DNA of 6,650 bases from an uncultured Oscillospiraceae bacterium. GTDB taxonomy: Bacteria; Bacillota; Clostridia; Oscillospirales; Acutalibacteraceae. Made by a program: the position numbers and the translations under genes. The notes beneath the pieces were generated by a model, which was not told where the DNA came from, did not search any database, and worked only from the letters and a program-made list of their open reading frames with translations. The stretch's first letter is position 1. Each line of letters opens with the position of its first letter. This document shows, piece after piece, positions 1 through 6,495 of the stretch. The stretch lies in NCBI GenBank assembly GCA_905193585.1, contig CAJJPG010000100.1, forward strand, positions 1-6,650, read 5' to 3'.

Positions 1-73
1 TTTTATTTTGTCGTTTCTGCCTATTAGCATTCTCTTAACTTAATGACATTGGTCGCGAGGGGAGCTGAATTTA

Positions 74-1552
74 TTACAGTATAATGCACACAAGCCCGTT
101 GCAGCCCTCGTTTATAACGCGCTCTATCGTTTCCTGTATGCGCTGACGCGCGTCTGCCGGCATACGCGAAAGCTTGGTGTGCAGACCCTCGTTTACAAGC
201 TCGTGGAGCGATTTTCCGAATATGTTTGAATCCCAAATTTTAACAGGGTCCTCTTCAAATTCGCTAAGCAGGTACATAACCAGGTCTTCCGACTGCTTTT
301 CACTGCCGACTATGGGGCTTACCTCGGTGGTGATATTCGCTTTCATAAGGTGAATTGACGGCGCCGACGCGCGCAGCCTTACGCCGTAGCGCCCGCCCTG
401 CTTCATAATTTCAGGCTCTTCAAGCTTTAAGTCCTCAATTTCAGGCATTATAATACCGTATCCCGTAGCCTCCACCTCGTCAAGCGCGCCCTTTACCCTT
501 GAATATTCCTTTTTGATTTTCGCAAGCTCCTTTATGCTGTCCATAAGCTCTTGCTCGTCATTTATTTTAAGCCCCGTGCTTTCGGCAAGAACGCGGTAGA
601 AAAGCGAATTGTTTATCTTTATCATAACATCCGCGCTGCCCGTGCCGAGGTCTATGCCGTTCACCGCCGCACCGTCGGCGTTCTGGCTGTTTGCAAACGC
701 CGTTTCAAAGCATTTTATATCCCTTATATGCCGCACATTTGCAGCTGATTTCTTTATGGTGTCGGTAAGCTCGGCGCGCAGCCAGTGGTCAAGCGGCAGC
801 GAGTTTATCCAGCGCGGGAAATTTATGCATATTTCCTTTATGGGGAACTCAAAAAGTATGCGGGATAATATTTGCTTAATATCCTCTTCGTTAAGCTCTA
901 AGCAGTTTACGGGCTGCACGGGTATTCCGTATTTCTCGGTCAATCTCTGCGCTAATTCCTGCGCCTCGGGCGATTCGGGGTACATGCAGTTAAGCAGTAT
1001 AATAAACGGCTTGTTTATGGCTTTTAATTCATCGATTACCCGCTCTTCCGCTTCTTCGTACTCGCTGCGCGGAATATCGCTTATGCTGCCGTCGGTGGTT
1101 ATTACCAAGCCTATTGTTGAGTGCTCGTTTATAACCTTGCGCGTGCCTATTTCCGCTGCCATATTAAAGGGTATTGGTTCTTCAAACCACGGCGTCATTA
1201 CCATTCGCGGCTGGTCGCCCTCAATATACCCGAGCGCGCTCGGCACTATGTAGCCCACGCAGTCAATAAGGCGCACATTCATAGCGGAGGAATCGTCCAC
1301 CTTTATCTGCACGCCCTTTTCGGGTATGAACTTCGGCTCGGTAGTCATTATTGTTCTGCCGGAGGATGATTGCGGCAGCTCGTCGTTTGCCCTCTCCTTC
1401 TGGTAATCCCCCGAAATGTTCGGCAGCACGAGCTTATCCATAAACTGTTTTATAAATGTTGATTTACCCGTGCGTACCGGACCCACAATGCCGATATAAA
1501 TATCTCCGCCGGTACGCGCGGCAATATCCTTGTAGATGCTCACGTTTGTCAT
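74..1552 (-). CDS. spoIVA: Stage IV sporulation protein A (SpoIVA), spore-coat morphogenetic ATPase
   Basis: SpoIVA polymerises with ATP hydrolysis on the outer forespore surface in the mother cell and forms the basement layer on which the coat assembles; it is also needed for cortex formation. The product is 492 residues, the same length as B. subtilis SpoIVA. An N-terminal TRAFAC-type NTPase domain has a Walker A (GPVRTGKST, residues 24-32, catalytic Lys30), the sensor threonines Thr70/Thr71 (TIMTTEP) and the Walker B-like LIDCVGY with Asp97, all at the B. subtilis positions. A long middle region and a C-terminal domain follow, ending in the typical NGLVCIIL. The start at 1552 is chosen because it has a GGAGG site 7 nt upstream and the standard MTNVSIYKDIA beginning. 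The frame stays open 75 codons further upstream, but that stretch covers the promoter region and looks non-coding. The gene is intact and divergent from the next one. Identification is from motifs and recalled family sequence. Confidence 0.97.
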   Translation of the reverse strand: MTNVSIYKDIAARTGGDIYIGIVGPVRTGKSTFIKQFMDKLVLPNISGDYQKERANDELPQSSSGRTIMTTEPKFIPEKGVQIKVDDSSAMNVRLIDCVGYIVPSALGYIEGDQPRMVMTPWFEEPIPFNMAAEIGTRKVINEHSTIGLVITTDGSISDIPRSEYEEAEERVIDELKAINKPFIILLNCMYPESPEAQELAQRLTEKYGIPVQPVNCLELNEEDIKQILSRILFEFPIKEICINFPRWINSLPLDHWLRAELTDTIKKSAANVRHIRDIKCFETAFANSQNADGAAVNGIDLGTGSADVMIKINNSLFYRVLAESTGLKINDEQELMDSIKELAKIKKEYSRVKGALDEVEATGYGIIMPEIEDLKLEEPEIMKQGGRYGVRLRASAPSIHLMKANITTEVSPIVGSEKQSEDLVMYLLSEFEEDPVKIWDSNIFGKSLHELVNEGLHTKLSRMPADARQRIQETIERVINEGCNGLVCIIL

Positions 1553-1557
1553 AATTG

Positions 1558-1565
1558 TTCCTCCA
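1558..1565 (-). promoter_or_regulatory. Ribosome binding site of spoIVA
   Basis: On the minus strand this reads TGGAGGAA. The GGAGG core lies 7 nt before the ATG at 1552-1550. It fixes the spoIVA start there rather than at in-frame start codons further upstream. Confidence 0.9.
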
Positions 1566-1605
1566 TATGCTTTTAACTCGCGGCAGTCAAACTGTCTTTT
1601 GGTAA

Positions 1606-1634
1606 AACATATGCCGGAATACATATTTTTATGA
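1606..1634 (-). promoter_or_regulatory. Probable sigma-E promoter of spoIVA
   Basis: On the minus strand a -35 element TCATAAA (1634-1628) is followed after 14 nt by a -10 element CATATGTT (1613-1606). Sigma-E consensus is roughly KMATATT, 14-15 nt, CATACAnT, so the match is about 5/7 and 6/8 with ideal spacing. spoIVA is an established member of the mother-cell sigma-E regulon, which supports the call. The predicted transcript start is near 1599, giving a leader of roughly 50 nt. The assignment is by motif only. Confidence 0.65.
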
Positions 1635-1644
1635 CAAGTATTTA

Positions 1645-1673
1645 TTGAAAACAAAACGTATTTTTGATATAAT
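1645..1673 (+). promoter_or_regulatory. Sigma-A promoter with extended -10, for the DUF4317 unit
   Basis: TTGAAA (1645-1650), a 17-nt spacer and a perfect TATAAT (1668-1673). TG at 1665-1666 completes an extended -10 (TGATATAAT). This is a strong vegetative-type promoter. The predicted start near 1680 leaves a leader of about 26 nt before the TTG start codon at 1706. Confidence 0.88.
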
Positions 1674-1693
1674 AGCTTTACCGTAAAACGAAA

Positions 1694-1698
1694 AGAGG
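1694..1698 (+). promoter_or_regulatory. Ribosome binding site supporting a TTG start
   Basis: AGAGG lies 7 nt before the TTG at 1706-1708. No ATG in this frame occurs until about codon 53, well inside the conserved part of the protein, so this site decides in favour of the TTG start. Confidence 0.82.
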
Positions 1699-1705
1699 AA
1701 ATAAC

Positions 1706-2836
1706 TTGAACGAAAAAGAAGTTGCCGAAATAAGACGGCGTTTTAACCCGCAAAAGACAAATATTACAAGCGTACACGGCTGTTATGTTAATGAAAACCG
1801 CGAAATTGTTGCAGAATTCAATCAGCCGCTCGCCGCTTTAACGCAGGATGAAACCGAAGCAATGCTCGCGCTGCTTAAAAAGCTGCTTTCGGGCGGACTT
1901 GACAGAAACCTTATAGATATTGAGTTTTCAAACGAGCTGGTGCTCGGCGGCGAAGAGCATAAGCGCTTATTAACGCTGCGTGATTCTGCGCTCTGTGATG
2001 AATCGGCATTAAAAGCCCTGTTGTCAGATATAATAGAAACCGTAAGGGTTGAGGGCGCATACCTTATACTTGCCGCAGCGGATAATTACGATGTTTTTAC
2101 CTACCGCGAGGACGGCAAAAAGGACGAGGACTCAACCGAGCTGTTCAAATACTTTTTGTGCGGAGTTTTCCCTGTAAAAATGACAAAGCCGCAATTAAGC
2201 TTTGCCGCCTTTGATAACACATTTAAAAACATTGTTGCAAATTCGGTTATAACCGCCCCTCTGCTCGGCTTTATGTTCCCCGCGTTTGACGACCGCGCGG
2301 CAAATATTTACAACACGCTTTTCTACACTAAGGATTCCGCGGCGAACAACTCAGAAATAATAGACCGCCTTTTCAAAGCTGAACCGCCAATGCCCGCCGC
2401 CGAGCAGCGTGAGACCTTTAATTCCCTGTTAAACGGCGTAACGAACGACGAAAACAACCTTGAAATAATTAAAAATATTCAGGATGAAATAGGCGGTATG
2501 ATTACCGAGCATAAGGAAAGTAAGGAGCGCGAGCCGCTTGCCGTTTCGCGTGACGATATTTGCGATATTCTCCGTTCCTCCGATATGGCGGATGAAAAAA
2601 TAGAGACCTTTAAAGCGGGGTTTGATGAAAGCTTCGGCGAAAAGGCACGCCTTAACCCGCAAAATCTTGTGGAAACAAAGCGCTTGGAGCTTACGGGAGC
2701 GGATATAAGCATAAAAATAAACCCCGAACGCAGCGAGCTTGTGGAAACCCGCGTTATTGACGGTGTGAAATACATACTTATCCGCGCCGATGAAGAAATT
2801 GAAGTAAACGGCGTGCCGATAAACATAGGAGAATAG
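1706..2836 (+). CDS. DUF4317 family protein of unknown function
   Basis: A 376-residue protein that I recognise as a member of DUF4317, a family of uncharacterised proteins found in Firmicutes. Recognisable family features are the N-terminal MNEKEVAEIRRRFNPQKTNI with the following GCYVNENREIV segment, and the motif FPAFDDRAANIYNTLFYT (residues 191-208). No signal peptide, membrane segment or known catalytic motif is visible, so it is probably cytosolic. The middle (about 215-310) is charged and looks helical. The C-terminus (about 325-376) looks beta-rich. It uses a TTG start, justified by the ribosome binding site and the match to the family N-terminus. It is the first gene of a likely two-gene operon with the YxjI-like gene 5 bp downstream. 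No biochemical role can be assigned; the strong sigma-A-type promoter suggests vegetative expression. Confidence 0.9.
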   Translation: MNEKEVAEIRRRFNPQKTNITSVHGCYVNENREIVAEFNQPLAALTQDETEAMLALLKKLLSGGLDRNLIDIEFSNELVLGGEEHKRLLTLRDSALCDESALKALLSDIIETVRVEGAYLILAAADNYDVFTYREDGKKDEDSTELFKYFLCGVFPVKMTKPQLSFAAFDNTFKNIVANSVITAPLLGFMFPAFDDRAANIYNTLFYTKDSAANNSEIIDRLFKAEPPMPAAEQRETFNSLLNGVTNDENNLEIIKNIQDEIGGMITEHKESKEREPLAVSRDDICDILRSSDMADEKIETFKAGFDESFGEKARLNPQNLVETKRLELTGADISIKINPERSELVETRVIDGVKYILIRADEEIEVNGVPINIGE

Positions 2837-2841
2837 CTTTT

Positions 2842-3315
2842 ATGAGAATGCTTTTTAAACAGCGCTTTTTTTCATGGTTTGACAGTTACGATATTTACGA
2901 CGAAGCGGGCAACACGCTTTACATAGTAAAGGGTCAGCTTTCGTGGGGGCACTGCCTTAAAATTTTCAGCCCCGACGGCGCCGAGCTCGGCACGGTAAAG
3001 GAAAGAGTTTTCACCTTTCTGCCGAAATTCGAGCTGTATATAGGCGACAGCTATATTGGCTGCATTAAAAAAGAATTTACCTTTTTCAAGCCGTTGTTCA
3101 ACATTGATTTTAACGGCTGGCATATAGACGGCGGATTTATGGAATGGGATTACACGGTATGCGGTGCGGGCGGCTCGGTTGTAGCCACCGTTTCAAAGGA
3201 AATTTTTCACTGGACCGATACATACGTTATAGACGTTGCAAACCAAAGCGACGCGCTTTGCGCCTTAATGCTAGTGCTTGCAATCGACGCGGAGAAGTGT
3301 TCGAGAAACGATTAA
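2842..3315 (+). CDS. LURP-one-related / YxjI-like protein (Tubby C2-like fold)
   Basis: A 157-residue protein resembling bacterial LURP-one-related (YxjI) proteins, which have a Tubby C-terminal-like beta-barrel around a central helix. Visible features are FKQRFFSWFDSYDIYDEAGN at residues 5-24, repeated short beta-strand pairs of the 'x-V-K-G' and 'G-T-V-K-E' type, TFFKPLFNIDFNGWHIDG (80-97), WTDTYVIDV (124-132), and a hydrophobic C-terminal segment (ALCALMLVLAIDA) that would be the buried helix of the fold rather than a membrane anchor. The length fits the family (about 160). AGGAG at 2827-2831 lies 10 nt before the ATG at 2842; a second ATG at 2848 is placed less well. The gene begins 5 bp after the DUF4317 stop, so the two are probably co-transcribed. 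The bacterial family has no settled function; lipid or membrane association is only inferred from Tubby-like folds. Confidence 0.85.
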   Translation: MRMLFKQRFFSWFDSYDIYDEAGNTLYIVKGQLSWGHCLKIFSPDGAELGTVKERVFTFLPKFELYIGDSYIGCIKKEFTFFKPLFNIDFNGWHIDGGFMEWDYTVCGAGGSVVATVSKEIFHWTDTYVIDVANQSDALCALMLVLAIDAEKCSRND

Positions 3316-3397
3316 TCGCCTTATTTGTCGATTTAACTCAAAAAAATGTATTAATTTATCAGCTTTCATACACAACCGCTAAATGTAGAACTTTATA

Positions 3398-3408
3398 TTG
3401 ACAGTCAA
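3398..3408. repeat. Short inverted repeat over the pfl -35 box
   Basis: TTGAC-A-GTCAA has perfect 5-bp arms around a single central A. The left arm is the -35 hexamer itself. It abuts and shares one base with the NrdR-like palindrome. It could be part of a composite operator or simply chance around a consensus -35 element. Confidence 0.4.
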
Positions 3409-3423
3409 CACAATATATTGTAT
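3408..3423. promoter_or_regulatory. NrdR-box-like palindrome in the pfl promoter spacer
   Basis: ACACAATATATTGTAT matches the published NrdR-box consensus (acaCwAtATaTwGtgt) at 15 of 16 positions. Its core ACAATATATTGT (3410-3421) is a perfect 12-bp palindrome. It fills the space between the -35 and -10 boxes and touches the first -10 base, so a bound protein would block RNA polymerase. NrdR normally binds two boxes about three helical turns apart, and I find no clear second box at 31-32 bp on either side, so the identity of the regulator is uncertain. The half-site order (ACAA...TTGT) is opposite to that of Rex sites. Confidence 0.45.
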
Positions 3424-3442
3424 TATTATATTAGTTTAACAC

Positions 3443-3450
3443 AAAGGCGG
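3443..3450 (+). promoter_or_regulatory. Ribosome binding site of pflB
   Basis: AAAGGCGG differs from the ideal AAAGGAGG at one base and lies 10 nt before the ATG at 3461, slightly longer than usual spacing. Confidence 0.7.
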
Positions 3451-3460
3451 TACGATATAA

Positions 3461-5692
3461 ATGATTCATGAAAACTGGGACGGATTCATAGGCGGCAAAT
3501 GGCAGGAAGAAATAAATGCGCGCGATTTTATTCAAAAAAATTATCGCGAGTATACAGGCGACGACAGCTTTTTAAGCGGCGCCACAAAGCGCACAAAAGA
3601 GCTTATGGGCAGGGTAAACACGCTTTTTGAGGTTGAAAGGCAGTTCGGCGGCGTGCTGGATATAGATACCGAAACAATATCCACTGTTACCGCATACGCT
3701 CCCGGGTATATTGAAAAGGATAAGGAAATAATCGTGGGCATGCAGACCAACCGCCCGCTTAAAAGAGGGGTGAACCCTTTCGGTGGTATTCGTATGGCAC
3801 GGCAGGCGTGCGAGGCTTACGGCTATAAACTGTCCGACAGTATCGAAAAGCAGTTTAAATACAGAACCACCCATAACGACGGCGTTTTTAAAGCCTATAC
3901 CGATGAAATGCGCAAGGCGCGCCACTCGCACCTTATAACCGGCTTGCCCGATGCTTACGGCAGGGGCAGAATTATAGGCGACTACCGCCGCGCGGCGCTT
4001 TACGGAATTGACAGGCTGATAGAAGAAAAGAAAAAGGACAAAGCGGCTCTTTCGGGCGTTAATTTTGACGAGGAGCATATCCGCTTATCCGAAGAGCTTT
4101 CAAACCAGATAGCGGCGCTTAACGATATTAAAAAAATGGCTGAATCCTACGGCTACGATATAAGCGCCCCCGCCGCCAACGCGCGCGAGGCGGTGCAGTG
4201 GACCTACTTTGCCTACCTTGCCGCCATTAAAGAGCAAAACGGCGCGGCAATGTCGCTCGGCAGAGTAAGCACGTTCCTTGATATTTATATTGAGCGCGAC
4301 CTTGAAAACGGAACGCTTACCGAGCGCCAAGCGCAGGAGCTTATGGACGATTTTGTAATGAAACTGCGCATTGCGCGCCATTTGCGCACACCCGAGTATA
4401 ACGAGCTTTTCGGCGGCGACCCCATGTGGATAACCGAAAGCGTGGGCGGCATGGGCGAGGACGGCAGAACGCTTGTTACCAAAAACAGCTACCGTATGCT
4501 CAACACGCTGTATACCTTAGGTTCTTCACCCGAGCCGAACCTCACCGTGCTGTGGTCAAATAAGCTGCCCGAAAGCTTTAAGCGCTTTTGCGCCAAGGTC
4601 TCGTGCGATACCGATTCTATACAGTACGAAAATGACGACGTAATGCGCCCGATATACGGCGATGATTACGCCATAGCCTGCTGCGTTTCGGCGATGAAAA
4701 TAGGTAAGCAAATGCAGTTTTTCGGCGCGCGCTGCAACCTTGCAAAGCTGTTGCTTTTATCGCTCAACGGCGGGTTTGATACCTCAAGCGGTATAAATGT
4801 AGGACCGCAAATGGAGCCGTTTGAGGATGAAACGCTTTCCTACGATAAGGTTTATAAGCGTTTCACCGAATATGCGGCGTGGCTTTTAAGGCTGTATGTT
4901 AACACAATGAACGTTATTCACTATATGCATGATAAATATGCCTACGAAAAGGCACAAATGGCTTTGCACGATACCGATGTGCACCGTTTTATGGCGTTCG
5001 GCATTGCGGGGCTTTCGGTTATAACCGACTCCCTTTCGGCAATTAAATACGCCCGCGTAACACCCGTAAGGGATGAAAACGGCTATATAACCGACTTTAA
5101 AACCGAGGGCGATTTCCCGAAATTCGGCAATGACGACGACCGCGTGGATATGATAGCAAAAGACCTTACCCACCTTGTTATAACCGAACTGCGCAAAACC
5201 CCCACCTACCGCAACGCAGAGCACACCCTCTCGGTGCTTACAATTACTTCAAACGTTATGTACGGCAAGCACACGGGCGCCACGCCCGACGGCAGAAAAG
5301 CGGGCGCACCGTTCGCCCCGGGCGCTAACCCCATGCACAACCGCGAAGAAAACGGCGCTTTAGCGTCGCTCAACTCGGTTGCCAAGCTTTCGTATGACGA
5401 TTGCCGCGACGGCATTTCAAACACATTTTCAATAACCCCCGATACATTAGGCAGAACGGGCGACGAGCGCGTTAAAAACCTTGTTTCGGTACTGGACGGC
5501 TATTTCGCCAAAAAGGCGCACCATATAAACGTTAATGTTTTAAACAGACAGACACTTATTGAGGCGTACAACGACCCCACCGCTTACCCCAACCTTACAA
5601 TACGCGTTTCGGGCTATGCGGTTAACTTCCACAAGCTCTCCCGCGAGCAGCAGCGCGAGGTAATAAGCCGCACATTCCACGAGGCTATGTAA
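3461..5692 (+). CDS. pflB: Formate acetyltransferase (pyruvate formate-lyase, PFL)
   Basis: This enzyme converts pyruvate and CoA to acetyl-CoA and formate by radical chemistry in the anaerobic cytosol (EC 2.3.1.54). The 743-residue product is close to the usual 740-760. It shows the PFL domain with GLPDAYGRGRIIGDYRR (161-177), MWITESVGG with Trp323, and EPNLTVLW. The catalytic cysteine pair Cys407-Cys408 lies in IACCVSAM, followed by GKQMQFFGARCN. The C-terminal glycine-radical motif RVSGYAVNF carries Gly718, 25 residues from the end as in E. coli PflB. The adjacent cysteine pair and overall sequence separate it from glycerol dehydratase, choline lyase and other glycyl-radical enzymes, which have one active-site cysteine. 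The reading frame is intact. pflA follows after 3 nt, so both are translated from one message. The promoter carries a palindromic operator candidate. Confidence 0.98.
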   Translation: MIHENWDGFIGGKWQEEINARDFIQKNYREYTGDDSFLSGATKRTKELMGRVNTLFEVERQFGGVLDIDTETISTVTAYAPGYIEKDKEIIVGMQTNRPLKRGVNPFGGIRMARQACEAYGYKLSDSIEKQFKYRTTHNDGVFKAYTDEMRKARHSHLITGLPDAYGRGRIIGDYRRAALYGIDRLIEEKKKDKAALSGVNFDEEHIRLSEELSNQIAALNDIKKMAESYGYDISAPAANAREAVQWTYFAYLAAIKEQNGAAMSLGRVSTFLDIYIERDLENGTLTERQAQELMDDFVMKLRIARHLRTPEYNELFGGDPMWITESVGGMGEDGRTLVTKNSYRMLNTLYTLGSSPEPNLTVLWSNKLPESFKRFCAKVSCDTDSIQYENDDVMRPIYGDDYAIACCVSAMKIGKQMQFFGARCNLAKLLLLSLNGGFDTSSGINVGPQMEPFEDETLSYDKVYKRFTEYAAWLLRLYVNTMNVIHYMHDKYAYEKAQMALHDTDVHRFMAFGIAGLSVITDSLSAIKYARVTPVRDENGYITDFKTEGDFPKFGNDDDRVDMIAKDLTHLVITELRKTPTYRNAEHTLSVLTITSNVMYGKHTGATPDGRKAGAPFAPGANPMHNREENGALASLNSVAKLSYDDCRDGISNTFSITPDTLGRTGDERVKNLVSVLDGYFAKKAHHINVNVLNRQTLIEAYNDPTAYPNLTIRVSGYAVNFHKLSREQQREVISRTFHEAM

Positions 5693-5695
5693 TAA

Positions 5696-6397
5696 ATGGC
5701 TGAAATCATGGGAAATATAAGTTCCTTTCAAAGCATGGGCACGCTTGACGGCCCCGGCGTTCGCTTTGTGGCGTTTACGCAGGGGTGTCCGCTCAGGTGC
5801 GCCTGCTGCCATAACCCCGAAACATGGAGTGTAAACGGCGGCACGGTATACACGGCGGAAGAGGTCGTAAACCGCGCGCTTAAATACAAAGAGTATTTCG
5901 GCAAAACGGGCGGAATAACCCTTTCGGGCGGCGAGCCGCTTTTGCAGCCCGAGTTTACGGCTGAAATTTTCAGGCTTTCCCGCGAAAACGGAATAAACAC
6001 CTGCCTTGATACAAGCGGGTGCGTTCCCTCTGCTGATTTTGTTTTGGATTACACCGATTACTGCCTGCTCGATATAAAATACACGACCGATGAGCAATAT
6101 AAAAAATACGTCGGCTGCAGCCTTGCAAAACCGCTCGATTTTTTAAAACGGCTTAACGATCGCATTATTCCCACAAGAATAAGGCAGGTTATAATAAAGG
6201 GCTTGAATGATACCCCCGAAAGCATTAAAAAACTGAAAGAGCTTGTCTCCCCTTTTAAATGCGTTAGTGAAATTGAGCTTTTGCCGTTCAGAAAGCTCTG
6301 CGTTTCAAAGTATGAAAAACTCGGGCTTGATTTCCCGCTTAAAGAAACGCCCGAAACAACACAAAAAGAAATTGACGAACTGAAAAAGTTTTTATAA
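5696..6397 (+). CDS. pflA: Pyruvate formate-lyase-activating enzyme (radical SAM)
   Basis: PflA is the iron-sulfur activase that reductively cleaves S-adenosylmethionine and abstracts a hydrogen from the PflB glycine, making the glycyl radical (EC 1.97.1.4). The 233-residue protein is near the usual 240-250. It begins with the family signature (SFQSMGTLDGPGVRFVAFTQGC). The CxxxCxxC motif that ligates the 4Fe-4S cluster is at Cys31, Cys35 and Cys38, followed by HNPETW. The SAM-binding GGEP motif is at 78-81, with LDTSG and LLDIKY further on. No extra ferredoxin-like cysteine cluster is inserted, so it is the short PFL-type activase rather than a glycerol-dehydratase-type one. The ATG is 3 nt after the pflB stop; GAGG inside the pflB end (5681-5684) is 11 nt upstream, so translation is probably coupled. 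An internal ATG at 5708 is a less likely start. Confidence 0.96.
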   Translation: MAEIMGNISSFQSMGTLDGPGVRFVAFTQGCPLRCACCHNPETWSVNGGTVYTAEEVVNRALKYKEYFGKTGGITLSGGEPLLQPEFTAEIFRLSRENGINTCLDTSGCVPSADFVLDYTDYCLLDIKYTTDEQYKKYVGCSLAKPLDFLKRLNDRIIPTRIRQVIIKGLNDTPESIKKLKELVSPFKCVSEIELLPFRKLCVSKYEKLGLDFPLKETPETTQKEIDELKKFL

Positions 6398-6412
6398 AGG
6401 CATTTTTTAAAA

Positions 6413-6430
6413 TACAAATCGGGATTTGTA
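6413..6430. repeat. AT-rich hairpin just downstream of pflA
   Basis: TACAAAT and ATTTGTA form a 7-bp stem around CGGG. It is the first inverted repeat after the pflA stop. The stem is weak and is followed by AAAAACC on the plus strand. On the minus strand it is followed by TTTTAAAAAA, so any weak terminator activity would be for leftward transcripts. Confidence 0.4.
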
Positions 6431-6495
6431 AAAACCGTTGCCGCCCGGTGCTTGGGGTTGATGTCCACGCAGTGCATTTTTGCCTTCCCTGTGTA

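Larger units (their letters stand above)
3398..3426 (+). promoter_or_regulatory. Sigma-A promoter of the pflB-pflA operon
   Basis: A perfect -35 TTGACA (3398-3403), a 17-nt spacer and -10 TATTAT (3421-3426), in an AT-rich stretch. The predicted start near 3433 leaves a leader of about 28 nt. Two inverted repeats overlap the promoter (see separate entries), so it is likely to be controlled. No hairpin-plus-T-tract terminator separates it from the YxjI-like gene, so some read-through from upstream is possible. Confidence 0.88.

Noticed and set aside
1..73. Terminator or repeat edge downstream of spoIVA
   Set aside because: No stable hairpin with a T-tract is visible in the 73 bases. The stretch containing CTTAACTTAATGACATT looked possibly repetitive, but nothing in the window supports it.
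24..236. Minus-strand 70-codon frame overlapping the end of spoIVA
   Set aside because: It lies mostly out of frame inside spoIVA, has no ribosome binding site and no recognisable family, so it is a shadow frame.
1553..1777. Upstream extension of the spoIVA frame by 75 codons
   Set aside because: It overlaps the divergent promoters and the start of the DUF4317 gene, does not resemble SpoIVA, and the family start at 1552 has a strong ribosome binding site.
3309..3318. CGATTAATCG palindrome over the stop of the YxjI-like gene, considered as a terminator
   Set aside because: It has no loop room for a useful stem, and the nearby AATCG/CGATT pairing has only 5 bp and is followed by an A-run, not Ts.
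3410..3421. Rex (NADH-sensing) operator
   Set aside because: Rex sites read TTGT...ACAA, whereas this palindrome reads ACAA...TTGT, the reverse order of half-sites.
3461..5692. Another glycyl-radical enzyme (glycerol/diol dehydratase, choline lyase) or a phage-defence radical system
   Set aside because: The Cys-Cys pair, the PFL-specific motifs and the short activase next door identify ordinary pyruvate formate-lyase.
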